From: JAZDEY01 sp043808325 [NCBI: Candidatus Eiseniibacteriota bacterium]
GTDB taxonomy: Bacteria; Arandabacterota; Arandabacteria; Arandabacterales
DNA: 64,000 nucleotides
Direction of reading: 5' to 3'
Assembly: GCA_043808325.1 (NCBI GenBank)
Contig: JAZDEY010000083.1
Coordinates: forward strand, 1-64,000
Shown: positions 18,787 through 27,339 of the stretch, piece after piece
How positions within the stretch are numbered: position 1 is the stretch's first letter
How the letters are laid out: every line of letters begins with the position of its first letter
Program-made: the position numbers and the translations under genes
The notes under the pieces: generated by a model
The model's database searches: none
What the model was told of the DNA's origin: nothing
The model's input: the letters and a program-made list of their open reading frames with translations, nothing else

Positions 18787-19173
18787 ATGAGCTACTACTT
18801 CACCAAAACAGTATCCTTGTCATTCGAGGAGGCACTTAGGAAGGTTACCGATGAACTGAAGAAGGAGGGCTTCGGCGTACTCACAGAAATTGATGTCAAG
18901 GACACCCTCAAGAAGAAACTGGGCGTGGAGTTCAGGAGCTATCGCATTCTGGGTGCCTGCAATCCACCCTTTGCGCATCGAGCCCTGCAGGCTGAGGACA
19001 AAATCGGCCTGCTTCTGCCCTGCAACGTAATTGTTCAGGACAAGGGAGCCGGACTGACGGAAGTGTCGGCTATAAACCCCATGGAAACAATGAAGGCGGT
19101 TCAGAATCCCAAATTGGTCGAAGTCGCGGAAGAGGTGCAGGCGAGGCTCCGGCGAGTCATTGACAGAGTCTGA
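18787..19173 (+). CDS. DUF302 protein
   Basis: A 128-residue protein of the DUF302 family, recognised by SFEEALRKVTDELKKEGFGVLTEIDVKDTLKKK at the start, YRILGACNPPFAHRALQAEDKIGLLLPCNVIV in the centre and EVSAINPM. The fold is a small alpha/beta dimer seen in bacteria and archaea, often near thiol or metal genes; no biochemical role is established. Strong start: GAAGGAGG before the ATG. It lies 84 nt after the amidohydrolase gene and converges with the (p)ppGpp synthetase gene. Confidence 0.85.
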   Translation: MSYYFTKTVSLSFEEALRKVTDELKKEGFGVLTEIDVKDTLKKKLGVEFRSYRILGACNPPFAHRALQAEDKIGLLLPCNVIVQDKGAGLTEVSAINPMETMKAVQNPKLVEVAEEVQARLRRVIDRV

Positions 19174-19237
19174 ACTCAGGACGACAACATAGGGGGCACC
19201 AATGTCCTCTTTGGCATACGTTCTGCTCTACTTGACT

Positions 19238-20797
19238 CTATCCGTCCTGCGCAGACTCCCTCTTCCATATCCCCGGGAGTCCTCGGAGAAAACCGGGCAG
19301 GCGAGCCTTATCAGAAACGGGAACGAACTGCTGCTCCTTGTATAGCCAGTGGGCCGCGCAGCCCCGTTCAGCCTCGTAGTGCATGGCCGCGGAACGTATC
19401 TGAATCTCGAATACCGGTCCTGTGGCAGCACGAACACAGGTGTGAATGCTCTGGTAACCGTTAGGTTTCGGAGCGGCTACGTAGTCGTTGAAGCGGCCGA
19501 CAACAGGTTGAAAAGCCCCATGGATCGCGCCCAACGCCCAGTAGCAGTCGGACTCGGTGGGTACAATTATCCGGAATGCATAGAGATCATCAACTTCGTC
19601 CAGTGTGAGTCCTTTGAGTCGCATCTTCTTCCAGATTCCGGCAAGGTGTTTCACCCGACGGGCAATATCCACATAAGGGATGTTCTCCTCGGCCACCACG
19701 CTCCGCAGATCTGCTCCACACTGCGTGAGCCAAGCGGTCATAGAGTCCTTCTGAGCTTCCAATCGGCGCTGGAGATCGAGAAACGCCCCCGGCTCGAGTA
19801 TCCGCATGGATGCGTCTTCCAAGGCACCTTTGAGATCCATATCACCTAACTGCCCGGCCTCCCTTGCGTCCGCATCCCGAACCTTCCTCGCCAATTCCAA
19901 GGTCCTCGGATCATTCACATCCATCGATACGAGTTCTAGATACTCATGCCGCAATTGCTCGCAACGGGCCACATATTCGTTTTCCAACGACAAGTCAATT
20001 GTGCCCGGCCCGGCTTCTGATGAACTTCCTTGGCTCGGGATCGGTGACGGGCAGGGACACTTTGATGCGCGTCTTTCTGCCTTCACCAGCTCTTCGACCG
20101 TGTTCTTGAGTTCAAGTCCCAAGTTGCGAAAGCGCCAGCCCAGCCAACGGATCTCCCACGGGCCCTCATCAAATGGCATTTGTTCCCAGTAACCCATCTC
20201 CATCTTACGCACGCGGTCAACCATCTTCTCGAGGGGCCTCGTGACGACGTAGCGGATGCCCAGCATAACGAACAGTAGAATCGGGAGAACCGTGACCACC
20301 ATGTCCAAGAACCAAGAGCGCCACTGCCAGAAGACCATCTGGTTATAGTCTGAGGAATCCTCCCACAGTGTTATTGTTCCTCGCTGACCTTTGAGCACAG
20401 GTGACACGATGGGGACTGAGACCTGGAAGAATCTCTCCCGCTTAGCCGCGGATTCTGATAAAGTCGACATCACTACTTGACCGTCACCGTCCCGGAGCTC
20501 CATGCGGTGGGCTGGATAGCCTATTCGCACAAAGGCATGGCAAAACGTCGTGAATTCCTCCTTCAGTCTCTCCTCGCTCTCTATATTGGCCAGACGGTAA
20601 ACAAGAGGCGCCAGCGACTCTTTCAATAGGGCTTCACGCGCATGCCGGTCCATGCCAAGTTCATGTCGCTGCTGAAGAGCTGTCACCACGCCCATGATCA
20701 CGGTGACTATCAGAGCGGTGGAAATTGCCAAGCGCCACCCGAGAGACATCCCCCGGCGAGGTGGGGCTCCGTGTGGTCGTGAAAGAACTTCAGTCAT
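19238..20797 (-). CDS. membrane-anchored HAMP-type sensor fused to RelA/SpoT (p)ppGpp synthetase domain
   Basis: A 519-residue protein. Layout: short cytosolic tail, TM1 (about 22-42), an extracytoplasmic sensor region (about 43-160), TM2 (about 162-186), HAMP-like segment (about 184-240; VVTRPLEKMVDRVRKMEMG), a Ser/Pro linker (about 246-268), then the helical neck (LKGALEDASMRILEP) and the alarmone synthetase domain (about 378-490). Synthetase residues are all present: R381/K383/H384, D403-D404, K444-N446-G447-Y448 in PKPNGYQSIHT, E464/Q466, and H473 in AMHYEAE. The HD hydrolase is replaced by the sensor module, and TGS/ACT regulatory domains are absent. It should make (p)ppGpp at the membrane under control of an external or periplasmic cue (inference). 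ATG 20797 is used; GTG 20821 and ATG 20749 are alternatives, none with a strong binding site. Confidence 0.85.
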   Translation of the reverse strand: MTEVLSRPHGAPPRRGMSLGWRLAISTALIVTVIMGVVTALQQRHELGMDRHAREALLKESLAPLVYRLANIESEERLKEEFTTFCHAFVRIGYPAHRMELRDGDGQVVMSTLSESAAKRERFFQVSVPIVSPVLKGQRGTITLWEDSSDYNQMVFWQWRSWFLDMVVTVLPILLFVMLGIRYVVTRPLEKMVDRVRKMEMGYWEQMPFDEGPWEIRWLGWRFRNLGLELKNTVEELVKAERRASKCPCPSPIPSQGSSSEAGPGTIDLSLENEYVARCEQLRHEYLELVSMDVNDPRTLELARKVRDADAREAGQLGDMDLKGALEDASMRILEPGAFLDLQRRLEAQKDSMTAWLTQCGADLRSVVAEENIPYVDIARRVKHLAGIWKKMRLKGLTLDEVDDLYAFRIIVPTESDCYWALGAIHGAFQPVVGRFNDYVAAPKPNGYQSIHTCVRAATGPVFEIQIRSAAMHYEAERGCAAHWLYKEQQFVPVSDKARLPGFLRGLPGIWKRESAQDG

Positions 20798-21246
20798 TTG
20801 CGGTAACCATTTCCCGGTCACTTAATCGACGGCTGCTCATGAGATGGCATCTTGTTCCGCCATGTTCGCCGCCCCTATATACCATTAGACTCGGGACCTA
20901 TCCATTGGGTTCCCATCAGACCGAGCGGCGGGCCGAGTCCTTTGAGCTTCATTGCACCGTCTTGGAAACTCTGGTTTCGATTATGTGAAAATGGCCCTAT
21001 ATGGGCGACCGCCCGAGATAGAGCCTCTTGCCGCGTCCGAGCCGCGCTCCCAGGCATGTAACTGGCTCCTCGGGCAGGTGTCCCAGGGCGCGGCGCTGTG
21101 GGATTCTGCGTCGCCGTTATGGCAGAGCGGATTGCCTGGAGGCACATCAAAGTCGCTGCTACAGGCTGAAGGGCTATCCAAAGCGCAGCTCAGATCGCGC
21201 CTCTCGAGTCCACCTTCGGCTGAGGGCAGACGGAGGACGTATGGCC
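20798..21246. other. intergenic with tRNA-3'-like repeat copy B
   Basis: About 450 bases between two minus-strand genes. Apart from the short element at 21062-21078 nothing could be identified; no T-run terminator and no good promoter were seen. Confidence 0.35.
21062..21078 (-). repeat. tRNA 3'-end-like element, copy B (acceptor part only)
   Basis: Seventeen bases identical to 4045-4061. On the minus strand they read CCTGCCCGAGGAGCCAG, i.e. the acceptor 3' strand plus CCA of the element at copy A. The T-arm part is not conserved here. Confidence 0.3.
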
Positions 21247-23973
21247 TTATTTCAGCAGCACCATCTTTCTGGTTGCGGAGAAGACACCCGACTCCAGCCG
21301 ATAGAAATACACACCCTGGGTAGCGGGACCGCTGTGGGACCTACCGTCCCAGACAACCTCATGCATGCCAGGCTCAACGGTCTGATTCAGAAGCGATTCC
21401 ACAAGGTGACCCTGAACATCGTAAACCATTAGGGAGACAACATCCCTTCGCGGCAGATAGTACCTTATGCTGGTTGGACCCACAAAAGGATCCGGATGAT
21501 TCTGGTACAGCCGGGGCTCGTCGAGGTCCATGGCTTTGCCGGGCTTGCCACCGCATCCACCCAAGAGATTCCCCCGGATGCGGTCGGAGCCGTACCGCGG
21601 TGGAAGAGTAAACGAGGAATACGCCACCAGGGTTTGGCCGCAGGGCCCGGCCCCAGCTACTGGCGCCCGCTGGTTCAGGCCCGCCGCCGATATCGAGAAG
21701 CCCGAGGCATCGACAACACTGCCGTCATTGCGAACGCGGGTCCCGCGAACGTCCCACTGCGAAACACCCAGAGACTCAGACCACGCGACCACATAGTTGC
21801 TCCCATCAAACGCCACGACCGGACACTGTTGGTCCCGCGGAGAAACTGATATGGCTATTCCCGTTGGGTCAAGCACTTGCCCGGCTGCATCCACACGGAC
21901 GCCATAGATGTCCCCGTGCCAGCTGGCCCGGAAGTCCTGCCACACGACGAGACAGTTGGTGCCGTCAAACGCGACCGAAGGTTGCTTCTGATCGTACCCG
22001 GCGCCGGAGATCGGCACGCCCCCCTGGTCCAACACCGTGCCGTCCACCGTCACGCGAGCCCCATAGATGTGCCCCAGGTAGCTCTTGCGGCCGTCCTCCC
22101 ATACCACCAGATAGTTGGTGCCGTCAAAGGCTACCGATGGATACCGCTGGCTGCTGGGCTCGGTACATATGGGGATGGCGGAGGCATCGATCAGCCTGCC
22201 GTCTGGGGCGATGCGGGCGCCGTAGATTCCGGACTCCCAGTGCGCGTCATGGCAATCACGGTAATCTTGCCAGACCACCAGGTAGTTGACGCCATCAAAG
22301 GCGACTGCCGGGTGCACCTGAGTGAAATTGAGGCCCGGCATAACGATGTCTGAAGGGTCGAGCACTTCACCTTCAGCGTTCACGCGCACCCCGTGGACTC
22401 GGCAGAAGTCGCCCCTTCCATCCCCATCCTGCCACACCACAAGGTAGTTGACGCCGTCGAAAGCCACCGCCGGGCACTGCTGGGCGGTCGCCGCAGTTGA
22501 GATCGCGATCCCCGAGCGCTCAAGCGCCTTGCCCCTTGCATCAAGATGGGTTCCATAGATGTCCCAATCGGTGCCCTCGCGCAGGTCGGCCCAGACGACG
22601 AAGTAGTCGCCGCCGAAGGCCACGGCCGGGTCGGTTTGCAGGGATGCCGCAGTCGATATCGCGAGGTTCTCGTCATCAAGCAGCTGGCCACTGCCGTCTA
22701 TGCGTACCCCGTATACATCCGAGTGATAGTTGCGCCCATCCGACCACACCACGAGATGGTTCCCGCCCGAGGAGGCAACCACGGACAGGCGTTCATAGGT
22801 AGACGTGCTGGAGACTGGAATGCCCAATGGGTCAAGCAACGCACCGTCAGGCGCGACACGTGCGGCGACGAGGGAATATCCCGACTTGGTCAAGGGGCCC
22901 CGCCACGCTACCAGGTAGTTGGTACCATCGAAGGCCACGGCCGGGAACCTCTCATCGGCGGCCGTACTCGTGACGGGGAAACCAGACGGATCCAGCACGT
23001 GGCCGTCCACGTCCACCCGCGCTCCGCAGATATCCCAGCTCGCCCCGCCCCAGACACCTCTCCACACAACCAGGTAATTGGTGCCGTCAAAGGCTACTGC
23101 GGGTTCGAGCTGGCCGTACCGGCCCTGTGATATGAGGAATGGCCGGGGGTCGAGCACGGTGCCGTCGCGGCCGATACGCGTTCCTGATATGTGCCATGCG
23201 GAATCATCACGGTAGTCCTCCCACACCACCAGATAGTTGGTGCCGTCGAAGGCAACGGCCGGGCTGGTAAGTCCCCACGGTTTGGTGGCAATGTCGATGG
23301 CAGTCCGATCGAGCACGGTTCCATCCTGAGCAACACGGACTGCACGTATGCTACAGCTGGTATCCGGGACATAGCTTGACCAAACGACGAGGTAGTTGGT
23401 GCCGTCAAAGGCCACGGCAGGATCACCGCCAGAGCCTGGTTCGGCTTGCAACGGGATACCTGCAGGATCGACCACGACGCCATCAAGCGAGATGCGCGCT
23501 CCGTAGATGTCGCCCGAGGGGTCGTTCCGGCAATCGCACCAGACAACGAGGCAACCATCAGCGCCCGACGCTACAGCCGCACCGGTCTGGGTCCCCGGAG
23601 CTACGCAAAGCGCGATCCCCGCCCGATCCAGGACGGCACCCGCAGGGGATACGCGGGTGGCAAAGATGTCCGGGCCCGACGCGTACTCATGGGTCGGCGC
23701 GTCGGCCTGAGACGAAGGGCCACTGGGGTTGGTGCACGAGCCCGTGCGACAGTCATTCCACACTACGAGGTAATTGAGGCCGTCGAAAGCTATCGCGGGA
23801 CTATCCTGATCGTAGGGGGCGATGCCATAGACCGGGCGTCCCCCGACGTCAAAGGCCCGCCCGACGCTATCCGGTTCTGGGGGGGCCGGGCCGGAAAGAG
23901 CCGCCACCGCACCAAGGCCAACGCACAGTATGCCGGTCGCCAGTCCTAAGCCGTCCCGGCAGATGGTCTTCAT
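21247..23973 (-). CDS. secreted protein of 14 tandem propeller-like repeats with sorting domain
   Basis: A 908-residue exported protein. Start at 23973 (MKTICRDGLG) with GGGGAG upstream; signal peptide about 1-28. Residues about 45-800 are roughly 14 units of about 50-60 residues built on the motif PAVAFDGTNYLVVWxDxR, followed by IYGxRV and a V-L-D-P turn. The motif is degenerate in units 2, 7 and 14. Fourteen units suit two seven-bladed beta-propellers (inference). The final about 90 residues are a FlgD/type A sorting domain (PTSIRYYLP ... TRKMVLLK). No catalytic residues are evident; a surface adhesin or binding scaffold is likely. The DNA shows the same near-periodic repeats, so recombination within the gene is plausible. 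Confidence 0.7.
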   Translation of the reverse strand: MKTICRDGLGLATGILCVGLGAVAALSGPAPPEPDSVGRAFDVGGRPVYGIAPYDQDSPAIAFDGLNYLVVWNDCRTGSCTNPSGPSSQADAPTHEYASGPDIFATRVSPAGAVLDRAGIALCVAPGTQTGAAVASGADGCLVVWCDCRNDPSGDIYGARISLDGVVVDPAGIPLQAEPGSGGDPAVAFDGTNYLVVWSSYVPDTSCSIRAVRVAQDGTVLDRTAIDIATKPWGLTSPAVAFDGTNYLVVWEDYRDDSAWHISGTRIGRDGTVLDPRPFLISQGRYGQLEPAVAFDGTNYLVVWRGVWGGASWDICGARVDVDGHVLDPSGFPVTSTAADERFPAVAFDGTNYLVAWRGPLTKSGYSLVAARVAPDGALLDPLGIPVSSTSTYERLSVVASSGGNHLVVWSDGRNYHSDVYGVRIDGSGQLLDDENLAISTAASLQTDPAVAFGGDYFVVWADLREGTDWDIYGTHLDARGKALERSGIAISTAATAQQCPAVAFDGVNYLVVWQDGDGRGDFCRVHGVRVNAEGEVLDPSDIVMPGLNFTQVHPAVAFDGVNYLVVWQDYRDCHDAHWESGIYGARIAPDGRLIDASAIPICTEPSSQRYPSVAFDGTNYLVVWEDGRKSYLGHIYGARVTVDGTVLDQGGVPISGAGYDQKQPSVAFDGTNCLVVWQDFRASWHGDIYGVRVDAAGQVLDPTGIAISVSPRDQQCPVVAFDGSNYVVAWSESLGVSQWDVRGTRVRNDGSVVDASGFSISAAGLNQRAPVAGAGPCGQTLVAYSSFTLPPRYGSDRIRGNLLGGCGGKPGKAMDLDEPRLYQNHPDPFVGPTSIRYYLPRRDVVSLMVYDVQGHLVESLLNQTVEPGMHEVVWDGRSHSGPATQGVYFYRLESGVFSATRKMVLLK

Positions 23974-24290
23974 GGCTTGCTGCTCCCCGCCGACCGGTGT
24001 GTCCACGACTGTGGGTCGCAACCTGGATCGTGCGAGTTTCGACCTTTCCGGTACTGATCATATCACATCTTTGGTTCACAGGCAATAAGCAGAGAAGTCG
24101 CGGTTTTGTCGACCATCGTGCGCATAGCCGTGGGCGCGAGCGCCGCAGAGGGTACTGGGAATCTCCGTCTTACTCCTCGGGCAGAACTCGAACCCAGGTG
24201 ATGGCGCCCGGGAAGCTCCGTGCGAGGCGGAAGAGTGAAGCATGGGCCGGGCGGTGATCTGAGGACCACCCATCCTGGGGTGGGCCGCTG
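23974..24290. other. intergenic with tRNA-3'-like repeat copy C
   Basis: About 315 bases between two minus-strand genes. Besides the repeat at 24173-24195 no gene, promoter or terminator is supported. A short A/T-richer patch lies near 24050-24080, upstream of the repeat-protein gene. Confidence 0.35.
24173..24195 (-). repeat. tRNA 3'-end-like element, copy C
   Basis: Twenty-two of 23 bases match 4049-4071, read on the minus strand as GGGTTCGAGTTCTGCCCGAG then GAG. The CCA seen in copies A and B is replaced by TAA. The T-arm plus acceptor pattern is kept. Confidence 0.35.
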
Positions 24291-25700
24291 CTACCAGACC
24301 TTCTTGCCAATGGCTCGGTCGAAATCGACGAGGCTTGCGGAGTAGGCGTAGAGTGCCCGTAGGTAGCCGAGTTTGGCCTGGGTCAGCGTGGTCTCGGCAT
24401 CGAGCAGGTCCAGGTTGGTCACCACTCCCGCCTCATACTTGATCTTGGCCATGGAGACAGCTTCTTCGGCCTGCTTCACCAGCACCTCTGCGTTTGCGGT
24501 CTTCTCCCAGCTCGCCTGCGCCTTGGCCATTGCCTGCTCCACCTCGGCGGCAATCTGGCGCTTGAGATCTTCGGTGCGAGCCTTAGCGGACCGTAGATTG
24601 GCCTCGGCCTCAAACTTCTGGCTCCGGGTTCGGTGACCGTTGTACACCGGGAACTGGAATTGGAAACCTGCGGCGTAATTGGCTTTGAGCTGATCCAGGT
24701 TGGATGGATAACCGTTTCTAAAGCCCGAAGCCAGTATGAGCGCGAGCGATGGTTTGTCACCAAGCGAGGCGAAGTGGGCCTGGAGCGCGCCGCTATTCTC
24801 GGCATCCCTTGCCATCACGATTTCGGGACGTTGCTCGAAAGCGGCTGCGAGGGCTGCGGTGGAATCCAAGAACACGGGGCTCCGCGCGAATTCGCCTCTA
24901 AGCCGCACCGGCGGGCTTGCTGGCCAGCCGGTCAGCTGTCGAAGCGCAATCTCCTGAGCCTCAAGACCATTGGCTGCGTCAATCCGGTCATTCTTTGCGA
25001 GGGCGATCCGCACCTGAATTGTCAGGACATCGAAATCTGTAGCGGTTCCCGCCTGGACCTTCTTCCGGCTAACCTCAAGATGCTGGCTCAAAGCGTTGAT
25101 CTGCTCATCCACGACCGCAACGCTTTGTCGGAGAATCAGGATCGAATTGAAGACCGAGATGGTCCTGTAAGCAAGGTTTGACTTGACCTGGTTCACGTAA
25201 TCGGCGGCGGCCTCACGTCCGGCCCGAGCGAGTTCGACCGAGGTTCGGGTCTTGCCGAAGTCATAGAGCGTCTGGCGGAGTCCCAGGTGCAGGTCATAGT
25301 TGTTCTCGGGGGCCAGTTTCTCCGACCCGACTTTAGGGATGTCGAACTCCGGCACGGGCCCGATCCGCGTATAGGCTCCACTCAAAGAAATATCGGGATA
25401 GAGCGGACTGCGGCTTGTCCCGATCCGCGCCTCGGCCGCTGCGAGCCCTTGCTCCGCTTGAATCACCGCGGGATGATTGGCGAGGGCGAGACGCACGGCC
25501 TCGTCCAAGGTCAAGGAATCCACACGGGCTGCACCGGGCGGTTCGGCTCCACCTGCCCCTCCGGCTCCACCGGCTCCAGCGGCTGCGTTGGCTGCCGCAG
25601 CCCCGGCCACAAGCAGCAGCCAGGCGAGAACGAGACAGGCAAGTCCGCAGGTGATCCCCGCCGCGACGGCGCCGCGCGTACCAAGAGATTCGAGTTTCAT
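24291..25700 (-). CDS. TolC-family outer-membrane efflux protein
   Basis: A 469-residue outer-membrane channel of the TolC family. Start at 25700 (MKLESLGTRG) with GAGGTG upstream. Signal segment about 1-40 ending in an Ala/Gly-rich run. Two homologous halves are visible: LTLDEAVRLALANHPAV at the start, DLHLGLRQTLYDFGK, long coiled-coil helices, and the closing YEAGVVTNLDLLDAETTLTQAKLGYLRALYAY typical of the second half. It gives the outer-membrane exit for the upstream EmrAB pair (22 nt gap), forming a three-part pump. Last gene of the MarR operon. Confidence 0.88.
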   Translation of the reverse strand: MKLESLGTRGAVAAGITCGLACLVLAWLLLVAGAAAANAAAGAGGAGGAGGAEPPGAARVDSLTLDEAVRLALANHPAVIQAEQGLAAAEARIGTSRSPLYPDISLSGAYTRIGPVPEFDIPKVGSEKLAPENNYDLHLGLRQTLYDFGKTRTSVELARAGREAAADYVNQVKSNLAYRTISVFNSILILRQSVAVVDEQINALSQHLEVSRKKVQAGTATDFDVLTIQVRIALAKNDRIDAANGLEAQEIALRQLTGWPASPPVRLRGEFARSPVFLDSTAALAAAFEQRPEIVMARDAENSGALQAHFASLGDKPSLALILASGFRNGYPSNLDQLKANYAAGFQFQFPVYNGHRTRSQKFEAEANLRSAKARTEDLKRQIAAEVEQAMAKAQASWEKTANAEVLVKQAEEAVSMAKIKYEAGVVTNLDLLDAETTLTQAKLGYLRALYAYSASLVDFDRAIGKKVW

Positions 25701-25722
25701 CTTGCACCTCATGCTATATGCC

Positions 25723-27339
25723 TCATGCCATACCCCTCCGCGACCGCATGCGTTTGTGGGTTCTGAGGAAGAAGACCGGGATCACGGTCAAGAGCACAAT
25801 CAAGCCGGCGAGCAGGAAGATATCATCCACTGCACTGACGAAGGCCTGGTTGGCGATAAAGGATCCGATCTGGGCCTTGGCCTTCGCGAGCGCCATTGCT
25901 GCTGTTCCGCCGGTTCTCTCGAGAGCTGCGCCCTGGAGCCTCGCGAGGGTCTGCTGGTAGCTGTCGGACGAAGAGCTTATCTGCTGCCCGTAGACGGTCG
26001 CATGAAAGAGCGTCCTTCGGGTCAGGAGGGTTCCGAAGACCGCCACACCGAAACTGCCTCCGATCTGGCGGACTACATTGATTAGGCCCGAGGCCTGGGC
26101 CATCTTCTGCACGGGAATCTCCGATATGGAGATGGTGATCAAGGGCGCGAACAGGGCCCCCATGGCGATGCCTCGCAGGTAGAGCGGAAACATAATGTCG
26201 TGCTTCCCGGAGAAATAGGAGAGGAAGCCGAATTGATAAAATGTATACGCCATCAGGGTGATACCCAGAATCAAGGGGATCTTGGGATTGAATCGATCGG
26301 CGAAGATGCCGGACATGGGGGACACCAGCCCCTGCAAGAAGCCGATAGGCAGAAACACCATCCCTGCCTGGAGCGGAGTGTATCCAAGCGAATTCTGAAG
26401 GAAGATCGGGAGCAAGAAGGTGCTGCCGAACATACCCAGACCGAACATGAACATAACGGCGTTGGTGACGGCAAAATTGAAGTTCTTAAAGAGGTTGAGT
26501 TCGATCAACGGATGTTCTACGGAGAATTCGGTTATGAGGAAGACCACCAGCCCGATCGCCGAGATCGCGAAGCAGGTAAGGATATAGCTGGAAGTCCAAC
26601 CGCCGGTATTCCAAGCGGAATTTCCGTTGGCCAGCGCCAGAAGCAAGGCCGTCAGGAAAGCGGAGAGCGAAAGGAAGCCCACGATGTCGAAAGAGCGTGT
26701 GGACTCGGCCTTCTGCTCCCGCAGCACTACCAGGAGCACCATCATGCCGAAAACCCCGATGGGGATATTGACATCGAAGATCATGTGCCACGAGTAGTTG
26801 TCGATCAGGTAACCCCCGACCGTCGGCCCAAGCGAGACGGATGCGGCGGCCGCAATCGTCCAGAAACCGAGGGCCACCCCGCGCTTCTCAGGGGGGAACT
26901 CGCGAGCCACGATCGCCATGCCGACCGGCTGCAAAATGCCGGCGCCCGCTCCCTGTAGCACGCGGAACACTATCAGCGCGTTGAGGTTCCAGGCGATGCT
27001 GCACAGAAAGGACCCCAGCGTAAAGACCAAGAGGCCAAGCAAGAACACCAGTTTGTACCCCAGGTGATCGGCAAGCCACCCCGAGGATGGAAGCATCACG
27101 CCGAAGACAATCAAGTAGGCCGTGAGCACCCACTCCACGCGGTCGACTGAGACCCCGAAGGTCGACATCAGGGTTGAGAGCGCCACGTTTACGATGGTGG
27201 CATCGAGGACCGCCATGAAGGTCGCGATCATCACACCGGCCAGCACCAGCCACCGGTAAGTGGGGTTCTCAGGCCTGAGCGCGGGATACTGCTCGACCAG
27301 GCCCCTTCTGAAATGTGTCCAATCCGAGATTCTCATCAT
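25723..27339 (-). CDS. EmrB/QacA-type multidrug MFS transporter (DHA2)
   Basis: A 538-residue, 14-helix drug:proton antiporter of the DHA2 family. Signature segments: LDATIVNVALSTL (helix 1 motif D1), GWLADHLGYK (motif A), RVLQGAGAGILQPVGMAIV, and GFWTIAAAASVSLGPTVGGYLID (antiporter motif C). Works with the EmrA adaptor, whose stop it overlaps by 4 nt (27336-27339), and the TolC-family protein downstream. Two ATGs in a row; the first is given. Confidence 0.9.
   Translation of the reverse strand: MMRISDWTHFRRGLVEQYPALRPENPTYRWLVLAGVMIATFMAVLDATIVNVALSTLMSTFGVSVDRVEWVLTAYLIVFGVMLPSSGWLADHLGYKLVFLLGLLVFTLGSFLCSIAWNLNALIVFRVLQGAGAGILQPVGMAIVAREFPPEKRGVALGFWTIAAAASVSLGPTVGGYLIDNYSWHMIFDVNIPIGVFGMMVLLVVLREQKAESTRSFDIVGFLSLSAFLTALLLALANGNSAWNTGGWTSSYILTCFAISAIGLVVFLITEFSVEHPLIELNLFKNFNFAVTNAVMFMFGLGMFGSTFLLPIFLQNSLGYTPLQAGMVFLPIGFLQGLVSPMSGIFADRFNPKIPLILGITLMAYTFYQFGFLSYFSGKHDIMFPLYLRGIAMGALFAPLITISISEIPVQKMAQASGLINVVRQIGGSFGVAVFGTLLTRRTLFHATVYGQQISSSSDSYQQTLARLQGAALERTGGTAAMALAKAKAQIGSFIANQAFVSAVDDIFLLAGLIVLLTVIPVFFLRTHKRMRSRRGMA

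Noticed and set aside
21247-23973. CRISPR or non-coding tandem array
   Set aside because: Periodicity of about 150-180 bases follows codon structure and encodes a clear protein repeat with signal peptide and sorting domain.
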